NCBI GenBank assembly: GCA_040381555.1
Contig: JBEIHC010000064.1
Coordinates: forward strand, 1-15,882
From: CANHCC01 sp040381555
GTDB taxonomy: Bacteria; Bacteroidota; Bacteroidia; J057; RFSG01
DNA length: 15,882 nt
Direction: 5' to 3'
Shown: positions 7,114-12,562 of the stretch, one piece after another
How the letters are laid out: each line of letters begins with the position of its first letter
Position numbering within the stretch: position 1 is the stretch's first letter
Made by a program: the position numbers and the translations under genes
The notes under the pieces: model-generated
Seen by the model: the letters and a program-made list of their open reading frames with translations, nothing else
Databases searched by the model: none
Told to the model about the DNA's origin: nothing

Positions 7114-7788
7114 ATGAGAAAATATCAACTAATTCGCTTTTTGCCTTTGTTCGCTTTATTATTGACTACTGCCTTTGTCAGTTCTTGTAAACGAGGGGAG
7201 GAGGATCCATTTTTGAGTCTGCGTTCCAGAGATAAGAGAGTGATGGGAGAATGGACACTGGCATCAATGGAGTCGCGTCAAGAGATAAATAACTCAACTA
7301 ATTCGCTTGTTTCTAATACAATTGTAGAAGATAAGTTTAATGGGTCTGACTTTACAAGAGATACATCCATCACCACCAATACTACTAATTACAAAAGAAC
7401 CCTTACCTATAAAGAATATTCCATGATAGTAAACATTATGGAGGGGGGTGTTATTGAAGGTGTTGAAAAGACTGGAAACGAAACGGTTACCGGTACAGGA
7501 ATAACTGGAGCAGTTACAACGGCTAGTAATCAAAAATCAACCATAAAGGGTTATTGGAAGTGGGGACATGATGACAAGAATAAAGGTACCCTTACTCTTT
7601 CAACCGGAGGCCCCGGTGTCTCATTTGGCGGTTGGGGCGCAGTAACTTATCAGATTCAAAAGTTAACGGACAAAGAAATTGTTTTGATTTATAATGACTA
7701 TGAAAAGAATGAGTTGACATTGCCTGGAACTACCACTACTGATGAGATCAAGAGGTCCATCAAAATTGTATTCAAACAAGGCGAGTAA
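7114..7788 (+). CDS. Small lipocalin-like lipoprotein, paralogue 4
   Basis: Lipoprotein of 224 residues, the longest and most diverged of the array. The lipobox is VSSC (Cys25), followed by CKRGEEDPFLSLRSR, then VMGEWTLASME. A longer middle part rich in Asn and Thr (about residues 60-135) replaces the short strand region of the other copies. The end keeps the pattern KGYWKWG, KNKGTLTLS, VTYQIQKLTDKEIVLIY and a closing IKIVFKQ. It is the last gene of the array, and a hairpin terminator begins 27 bp after its stop. Function is unknown; membership rests on the shared post-Cys signature and the order of blocks. Confidence 0.82.
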   Translation: MRKYQLIRFLPLFALLLTTAFVSSCKRGEEDPFLSLRSRDKRVMGEWTLASMESRQEINNSTNSLVSNTIVEDKFNGSDFTRDTSITTNTTNYKRTLTYKEYSMIVNIMEGGVIEGVEKTGNETVTGTGITGAVTTASNQKSTIKGYWKWGHDDKNKGTLTLSTGGPGVSFGGWGAVTYQIQKLTDKEIVLIYNDYEKNELTLPGTTTTDEIKRSIKIVFKQGE

Positions 7789-7815
7789 AATTATTCTGCT
7801 CAGATAAGTAATTTT

Positions 7816-7844
7816 AAAAACCCCGGATTTCCGGGGTTTTTTAT
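7816..7844 (+). terminator. Intrinsic terminator after lipoprotein gene 4
   Basis: Stem AAAAACCCCGG (7816-7826), loop ATTT, stem CCGGGGTTTTT (7831-7841), then more T-rich sequence. It ends the plus-strand lipoprotein unit and faces the minus-strand icd gene. Confidence 0.9.
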
Positions 7845-7879
7845 TTCCGGCTTGCAGCAAATCCTTGCTTGGAGCAAAC

Positions 7880-7908
7880 AAAAAAGCCCCTACATCCGGG
7901 GCTTTTTT
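7880..7908 (-). terminator. Intrinsic terminator of the dnaX-icd operon
   Basis: Stem AAAAAAGCCCC (7880-7890), loop 7891-7897, stem GGGGCTTTTTT (7898-7908). Read on the minus strand it lies 20 bp after the icd stop codon and ends in a T run. Together with the hairpin at 7816-7844 it forms a back-to-back pair that isolates two convergent units. Confidence 0.88.
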
Positions 7909-7928
7909 GGTAATAGCAATTTGAACTC

Positions 7929-9263
7929 TTAGAGATTCTTAATAATCTCATCCCCAAACTCAGAGCACTTCAATTCTGTAGCGCCATCCATTTGACGAGC
8001 AAAATCATAAGTAACCCGCTTGGAGGCAATGGCTTTTTCTAATCCTGCATAAATTAAATTAGCCGCTTCAATCCAGCCCATGTACTCTAGCATCATTACT
8101 CCGGAAAGAATCACCGATCCCGGATTTACCTTGTCTAAATCAGCATACTTAGGAGCTGTACCATGGGTAGCTTCAAAAATAGCATGACCGGTTACATAGT
8201 TGATATTTCCTCCTGGGGCAATGCCGATTCCTCCTACTTGAGCAGCAAGAGCATCTGATAAATAATCTCCGTTCAAATTCAGGGTGGCAATTACATCAAA
8301 ATCTTCGGGACGGGTGAGTACCTGTTGTAAGGTAATATCTGCAATGGCATCTTTGATAATTAAAGCACCCTTATTTTGAGCTGCTTTCATTTCTGCATCT
8401 GCAGCTTCCTGACCTTTTTCTTTTTTGGTTACTTCCCATTGTGCCCAAGTATACACTTTATCACCATAGTTTTTTTCTGCATAGGCATATCCCCAATCAC
8501 GGAAGGCTCCTTCTGTGTATTTCATAATATTTCCTTTATGAACTAGGGTAAGGCTTTTCCGCTTAAATTTCAGGGCATACTCAATCGCGGATTTAACCAA
8601 TCTTTCTGTTCCAGTTTTAGAAACAGGTTTGATTCCAATTCCGACTAAGGTAGCTGGGTCCGGAGATTCATCGGCTGCAGATCTGTATTCGTTATTTTTG
8701 GCATCTGTGGCGAAACGGATTTTACCAAAATCTTTTGGGAATTCTTTCTGTAAAAAGTCTAGTATTTTGGCGACTTCCGGACTTCCGCCGGCATATTCAA
8801 TTCCTGCATAAATGTCTTCGGTATTTTCACGGAAGATGACCATTTCTGTTTTCTCCGGATGTTTAACCGGGGAGGGAACCCCTTTGAAATAGCGCACAGG
8901 GCGTAAACACACATAGAGATCCAGAATTTGGCGCAATGCTACATTCAGAGATCGAATGCCCCCTCCAACTGGAGTTGTCAAGGGTCCTTTGATGGCAACT
9001 AAATGCTCCCGAATAACATCCAGCGTCTCATCCGGCAACCAGTTGCCTGTTTCTTTAAAAGCTTTTTCGCCGGCCAATACGTCCCGCCAGTGAATTTTCT
9101 TTTTTCCTTGATAAGCTTTTTCCACCGCGGCATCTAAAACCCGCACGGAAGAATGCCAAATATCCGGACCCGTTCCATCCCCAATGATGAATGGAATGAT
9201 TGGTTGATCCGGTACGCTCAGTTGGCCGTCCGGACTGATAGTGATTTTCTGACCTGTACTCAT
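7929..9263 (-). CDS. icd: NADP-dependent isocitrate dehydrogenase
   Basis: Homodimeric TCA-cycle enzyme of 444 residues, close to the Escherichia coli Icd type. It oxidises isocitrate to 2-oxoglutarate and CO2 and makes NADPH in the cytoplasm. The substrate loop GGGIRSLNVALRQ (100-112) keeps the Ser (residue 105) that is phosphorylated in E. coli, and Arg at 111 and 121 correspond to the isocitrate-binding Arg. FRENTEDIYAGIEY and GDYLSDALAAQVGG are family blocks. The cofactor site reads HGTAPKYA, then VNPGS and VTYDFAR, where Lys-Tyr and the later Tyr and Arg mark preference for NADP over NAD. No AceK kinase gene is in view, so phosphorylation is untested here. It starts 17 bp after dnaX and probably shares its transcript; the hairpin at 7880-7908 ends the operon. 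Confidence 0.97.
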   Translation of the reverse strand: MSTGQKITISPDGQLSVPDQPIIPFIIGDGTGPDIWHSSVRVLDAAVEKAYQGKKKIHWRDVLAGEKAFKETGNWLPDETLDVIREHLVAIKGPLTTPVGGGIRSLNVALRQILDLYVCLRPVRYFKGVPSPVKHPEKTEMVIFRENTEDIYAGIEYAGGSPEVAKILDFLQKEFPKDFGKIRFATDAKNNEYRSAADESPDPATLVGIGIKPVSKTGTERLVKSAIEYALKFKRKSLTLVHKGNIMKYTEGAFRDWGYAYAEKNYGDKVYTWAQWEVTKKEKGQEAADAEMKAAQNKGALIIKDAIADITLQQVLTRPEDFDVIATLNLNGDYLSDALAAQVGGIGIAPGGNINYVTGHAIFEATHGTAPKYADLDKVNPGSVILSGVMMLEYMGWIEAANLIYAGLEKAIASKRVTYDFARQMDGATELKCSEFGDEIIKNL

Positions 9264-9280
9264 GTTATTTACTTAATTAT

Positions 9281-11146
9281 TTATAAATCTTTTCTGAAAA
9301 TGAGGGTACCCTGATTTTCTTCGATAAACTCTGCCATCATGGGATAGTTTGCTTTAAGCCAGTTAAGTCGTTCTTCAGCGGTATAAGGCACTTTAGGCTT
9401 ATTGCCTAAATCCTGTGATTCTGCTACACTTACTTCTAGCCTTAACAAACTATATCCTGTTTTCTTTCGCATAAAATTAAGCAGGTTCATCCGTTCTTCC
9501 TCTAAAATCAATTTCATTGTTGCATTCGAGACGATTTGCCTCCAGCAACCTTTTTCCAGCTCCCACCTACTCTGTGACAATTCTGTAGCCAAAGACATTT
9601 TATGATTTTCCTCTAGGTAAGCTCTCAGTGCATCATGAGCTGGGCCAAATACAGCTGGATCAGCATCAAACTCCTGAATACTTTCTTCCTCTGTTGGTCC
9701 TTGTATTTCTTTTTCCGATTCAATTGTCTTGTTCAGATCATTTAAATCTTTGGGAATACTGGAGAAGCGACCCAAGGGCAAGCTTATAGGCCTAGCATTG
9801 CTTTTGGAAGTGGGTAATTTCTGAGATTCTTCCGGAGTGATTGCGGGAATTCCGGATTCTTCTGGAGCGATTCGGATAGGTTCTGCATTTCCCAACGGAA
9901 GAGCTCTTGCCTGGATGTTCTCTATTTTTTGGGAAAAATCGGGTGCGTTTTCATTGGTGATTTCCCCGGCAGCACTTACCGGGGACTCAGGCTTTTTTTT
10001 TTCTTCCGGCCCTCCGTCCGGGCTTTTCCCACTTTGCAAGGCTAAATGAATGGCATCCTCTAGGTAAACCAGTTTAATCAGCAGCAATTCAATCAATAAA
10101 TTCGGGTTGGAAGTCTGACGATATTTAAGTTCTGTATCCGAGCACAATTGAAAAGCATTTAGCAGGAAGGATGCATTCAAAGTTTGGGAACTATCGAGAT
10201 ATCTTTTCTTTACTTCTTGAGAAGTTTGAAGTAATTCAACCGTACGGGGTTCTGCAGCCATCATGAGGTTACGGAAATGTTCCAGTAAACCTGCGATGAA
10301 GTTGTAGCCATCAAAACCTTTGTCCAGCACTTCTTGGTAAATGAGCAAAGCCAGGGCATGGTCTCTGCGAGCAATTGCCTCTTGAACCCGGAAGTAATAT
10401 TCATAGTCGAGCACATTGAGATTTTCCAATGCAGCGCGATAGGTGATATTTCGATTATTAAAGGCTGATACCTGATCAAAGAGGGAAAGGGCATCCCGTA
10501 AAGCTCCGTCAGCCTTAAGAGAAATCAATTCTAATGCTGCTTGTTCAAAAGGGATGTTTTCTTTTTGAGCAATGGAGGCCAAATGCCCTGCCATATCCTG
10601 AATACGGATGCGTCGAAAATCAAATTTCTGACATCTAGAAAGAATAGTGGGAAGAATTTTATTTTTCTCCGTTGTGGCCAGAATAAAAATGGCGTAGGGA
10701 GGGGGTTCTTCCAGGGTTTTTAGAAATGCATTAAATGCTGCGGTAGTGAGCATGTGAACCTCATCGATGATATAGACCGCTTTCGCATCTTGTGCGGGGA
10801 TATATCGAATTTGATCAATAAGTGCTCGAATTCCATCCACGCCATTATTAGAGGCGGCATCCAGCTCATGAATAATCATGGATCGCCCATCATTAAACGC
10901 AGTGCAGGATTCGCATTGGTTACAGGGATCCCCTTCCGGCGTGAGTTGCTTGCAATTCACGGCTTTGGCCAGAATTCTGGCGCAAGTTGTTTTTCCTACT
11001 CCTCTCGGTCCGCAAAACAGGAATGCCTGCGCAAGTTGATTCATGCGAATGGCGTTCTTCAAAGTTTCTGTAATATGGGCTTGACCCACTACAGAACTGA
11101 AGGTATCCGGACGATATTTACGAAACGAGACAACAAAATTGTCCAT
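9281..11146 (-). CDS. dnaX: DNA polymerase III subunits gamma/tau
   Basis: Clamp-loader motor of the replisome, 621 residues. Domain I has the Walker A motif GPRGVGKTT (46-54), a zinc module with Cys 65, 75, 78 and 81, Walker B DEVH (128-131) and the SRC motif with its Arg finger (170-172). Sensor 2 is GALRDALSLFDQ (214-225). Domain III, the helical collar, ends near residue 372. From about 373 to 500 there is a low-complexity, Pro/Glu/Lys/Ser-rich linker, and the tau-specific C-terminal part (about 500-621) follows. A frameshift or slippage signal at codons 383-385, described separately, would yield a gamma form. The ATG lies 4 nt after a perfect TACCTTTG promoter element, so the mRNA may be leaderless. 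It is divergent from rpsF (110 bp) and is followed by icd. Confidence 0.97.
   Translation of the reverse strand: MDNFVVSFRKYRPDTFSSVVGQAHITETLKNAIRMNQLAQAFLFCGPRGVGKTTCARILAKAVNCKQLTPEGDPCNQCESCTAFNDGRSMIIHELDAASNNGVDGIRALIDQIRYIPAQDAKAVYIIDEVHMLTTAAFNAFLKTLEEPPPYAIFILATTEKNKILPTILSRCQKFDFRRIRIQDMAGHLASIAQKENIPFEQAALELISLKADGALRDALSLFDQVSAFNNRNITYRAALENLNVLDYEYYFRVQEAIARRDHALALLIYQEVLDKGFDGYNFIAGLLEHFRNLMMAAEPRTVELLQTSQEVKKRYLDSSQTLNASFLLNAFQLCSDTELKYRQTSNPNLLIELLLIKLVYLEDAIHLALQSGKSPDGGPEEKKKPESPVSAAGEITNENAPDFSQKIENIQARALPLGNAEPIRIAPEESGIPAITPEESQKLPTSKSNARPISLPLGRFSSIPKDLNDLNKTIESEKEIQGPTEEESIQEFDADPAVFGPAHDALRAYLEENHKMSLATELSQSRWELEKGCWRQIVSNATMKLILEEERMNLLNFMRKKTGYSLLRLEVSVAESQDLGNKPKVPYTAEERLNWLKANYPMMAEFIEENQGTLIFRKDL
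9963..10015 (-). promoter_or_regulatory. Programmed frameshift / slippage signal in dnaX
   Basis: On the minus strand, in reading order: an SD-like GGAGGG (10015-10010), 7 nt, then a run of ten A (10002-9993) followed by G. The last seven bases form A-AAA-AAG in the zero frame (codons 384-385), the same heptamer as in E. coli dnaX. After a 7-nt gap comes a hairpin with stem TCCCCGG (9985-9979), a 9-nt loop and stem CCGGGGA (9969-9963). The -1 frame stops at TGA 9989-9987 (product of 386 residues ending EEKKKA). The +1 frame stops at TAA 9978-9976 (389 residues). A homopolymer this long could also slip during transcription. Layout is seen directly; production of gamma is inferred. Confidence 0.72.
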
Positions 11147-11150
11147 ACGG

Positions 11151-11158
11151 CAAAGGTA
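11151..11158 (-). promoter_or_regulatory. Promoter -7 element of dnaX
   Basis: On the minus strand this reads TACCTTTG, an exact match to TAnnTTTG. I see no clear TTTG at the expected upstream distance. The element ends 4 nt before the dnaX ATG (11146), so transcription should start at or within a base or two of the start codon. Confidence 0.5.
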
Positions 11159-11179
11159 AAAATAATTCGGTCTGCTCAG

Positions 11180-11214
11180 TTTGTTGGACGAATGTGAAAA
11201 AGTTTGTAATTTCG
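11180..11214 (+). promoter_or_regulatory. Candidate promoter of rpsF-rpsR-rplI
   Basis: TTTG at 11180-11183, a 23-nt spacer and TAATTTCG at 11207-11214 (one mismatch to TAnnTTTG). This predicts a start near 11218 and a leader of about 39 nt. The leader shows no Shine-Dalgarno sequence, and I see no obvious stem with a CCG bulge of the kind bound by S6:S18 in other phyla. Confidence 0.45.
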
Positions 11215-11256
11215 CAGTTCATTTCGTACAAGTAGTTCAATTTTAAGTTTAAAACA

Positions 11257-11631
11257 ATGATCAAAAAAATGTATGAGACCACCTTCATCCTCTCGCCGGA
11301 ACTCACGGAGGATGAATACAAAGCCATGGTGGCCAAATTTCTCAAAGTGCTCACTGACCAGGGAGCCGAAATCATCAATACTGAGTATTGGGGTTTGAAA
11401 AAACTGGCCTATCCAATTCAGAAAAAAGGAAGTGGATACTACACTTATGTCGAATTTAAATCTCCAGTAGAGGCAATTGCCAAATTGGAAACCGAATACG
11501 GCTATGAGGAAAAGATGCTCCGCTTCTTGACCATCACTTTGGATAAACATGCTGTTGCTTACAATATTAAGCGCCGTGAACAAGGTTTTGGGAGTGAAAG
11601 AAAAGCCACTGCCCCTAAAAATAACGATTAA
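11257..11631 (+). CDS. rpsF: Small ribosomal subunit protein bS6
   Basis: Ribosomal protein S6 of 124 residues, which binds 16S rRNA on the 30S platform as a partner of bS18. The ferredoxin-like fold is recognisable from MYETTFILSPELTEDEYKAM, then EYWGLKKLAYPIQKKGSGYY, FKSPVEAIAKLE and a closing MLRFLTITLD strand, with a charged C-terminal tail. Met1 (11257) or Met5 (11269) could be the start; MIKKMYETT is acceptable and needs no SD. It is first in the conserved rpsF-rpsR-rplI operon. In Bacteroidota ribosomes bS6, bS18 and bS21 together form the pocket that hides the anti-SD of 16S rRNA. Confidence 0.97.
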   Translation: MIKKMYETTFILSPELTEDEYKAMVAKFLKVLTDQGAEIINTEYWGLKKLAYPIQKKGSGYYTYVEFKSPVEAIAKLETEYGYEEKMLRFLTITLDKHAVAYNIKRREQGFGSERKATAPKNND

Positions 11632-11633
11632 TC

Positions 11634-11639
11634 AGGAGG
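11634..11639 (+). promoter_or_regulatory. Consensus Shine-Dalgarno sequence of rpsR
   Basis: AGGAGG, 4 nt before the rpsR ATG (11644) and 2 nt after the rpsF stop. It can pair over six bases with the 16S anti-SD. No other gene in the window has a comparable site; the TAAGG before rplI overlaps the rpsR stop and lies too close to its ATG. Confidence 0.85.
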
Positions 11640-11643
11640 AAGT

Positions 11644-11919
11644 ATGTCAGCAGATTATAGAGCAAAAGCTCCTTTGAACAGCAACACCGGAATGCAACAG
11701 GAAAACCGCAAAAAATATTGCCGTTTCAAAAAATCCGGAATCAAACATATTGATTATAAAGATCCTAACTTCTTATTGAAGTTTGTCAATGAGCAGGGTA
11801 AGATTTTACCTCGCCGTTTGACCGGAACCAGCTTGAAATATCAGCGGAAACTATCCACTGCCATCAAGAGATCCAGGCATCTTGCCCTGTTACCATTCGT
11901 CACCGATTCATTAAAGTAA
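11644..11919 (+). CDS. rpsR: Small ribosomal subunit protein bS18
   Basis: Ribosomal protein S18 of 91 residues, the direct partner of bS6 on the 30S platform near the 3' end of 16S rRNA. The core is typical: ENRKKYCRFKKSGIKHIDYK (about 20-39), LLKFVNEQGKILPRRLTGTS, and the RNA-binding end QRKLSTAIKRSRHLALLPF. It begins 12 bp after rpsF and is followed by rplI after 3 bp. Its strong SD is exceptional in this window and may allow feedback control by ribosomes whose anti-SD is exposed when bS18 (or its partners) is missing. That mechanism is inferred from work on bS21 in Flavobacterium. Confidence 0.97.
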   Translation: MSADYRAKAPLNSNTGMQQENRKKYCRFKKSGIKHIDYKDPNFLLKFVNEQGKILPRRLTGTSLKYQRKLSTAIKRSRHLALLPFVTDSLK

Positions 11920-11922
11920 GGT

Positions 11923-12369
11923 ATGGAAATCATTCTTAAACAAGACATAAAAAATCTGGGAGAAAAAGACGAGATAGTTGCCGTTAAAGACGGATTTGCT
12001 CGTAATTTTCTTATCCCACAAGGAATGGCGGTAATTGCCAATCCTACCAATCGCAAAATTCTGAGCGAAAATCTTCGTCAGGCTTCTCACCGTCAGGAAA
12101 AATTGCGTCAGGATGCCCTGAATGCTTCTGAAGGATTGAAAAATCTGAAATTGACCATCGAAACTCTAGCTGGAGCAGATGGCAAAATCTTTGGTTCCGT
12201 TACTCCGCTTCAATTCTCTAATAAACTCAGAGATTTGGGCTACGAAGTAGATCGTCGTCGTATTACTTTCAACGAGGATATTAAATTCTTGGGTGATTTT
12301 GTTGCGACCTTGAATTTGCACAAAGAAGTAAAAATCGAATTGCCTTTCTCCGTAGTATTGAAAGCCTAA
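11923..12369 (+). CDS. rplI: Large ribosomal subunit protein bL9
   Basis: Ribosomal protein L9 of 148 residues, a two-domain protein at the base of the L1 stalk. The N-terminal domain starts MEIILKQDIKNLGEKDE and includes VKDGFARNFLIPQGMAV, the hallmark of the family. A long connecting helix (about 42-75) leads to the C-terminal domain with GKIFGSVTPLQFSNKL. The length is normal. It is the last gene of the operon, 3 bp after rpsR, so translational coupling is likely. A hairpin terminator begins 19 bp after the stop. Confidence 0.97.
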   Translation: MEIILKQDIKNLGEKDEIVAVKDGFARNFLIPQGMAVIANPTNRKILSENLRQASHRQEKLRQDALNASEGLKNLKLTIETLAGADGKIFGSVTPLQFSNKLRDLGYEVDRRRITFNEDIKFLGDFVATLNLHKEVKIELPFSVVLKA

Positions 12370-12388
12370 GGAAAATCAGCAATCAATT

Positions 12389-12423
12389 AAAAAGCCGAAC
12401 CCAATCAAGGTTCGGCTTTTTTT
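12389..12423 (+). terminator. Intrinsic terminator of the rpsF operon
   Basis: Stem AAAAAGCCGAACC (12389-12401), 7-nt loop, stem GGTTCGGCTTTTT (12409-12421), followed by more T. The rest of the gap to parC (12424-12562) is A/T-rich; I see no confident promoter in it, though one must exist if the terminator is efficient. Confidence 0.9.
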
Positions 12424-12562
12424 ATAGGGTGCAGCACCCGATTTCCACAAATCCACATTATTTTAAAACCAAAACCCATCAGGATATCTTAATTTTATAA
12501 TCCCTAAATACTCAGCCTTTTTTAAAGTGCTGAATACTCCTGTATTTCTCCTCAGCCCCTTT

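Noticed and set aside
11215..11256. S6:S18-binding leader element before rpsF
   Set aside because: I see no stem with the CCG bulge in this short A/T-rich leader.
11176..11583. Open frame on the minus strand across rpsF
   Set aside because: It is antisense to a certain ribosomal protein gene, has no recognisable domain and is explained as a shadow frame.
11917..11921. TAAGG as a Shine-Dalgarno for rplI
   Set aside because: It overlaps the rpsR stop and ends 1 nt before the rplI ATG, too close for normal SD use.
12509..12536. TACTCAGC / GCTGAATA inverted words before parC as another repeat copy
   Set aside because: Only eight bases match the repeat core, the flanks do not, and such a match in A/T-rich sequence can be chance.
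12527..12562. Longer ParC start at 12527
   Set aside because: The added residues are hydrophobic and atypical; MAKKNST at 12563 looks like the natural start.
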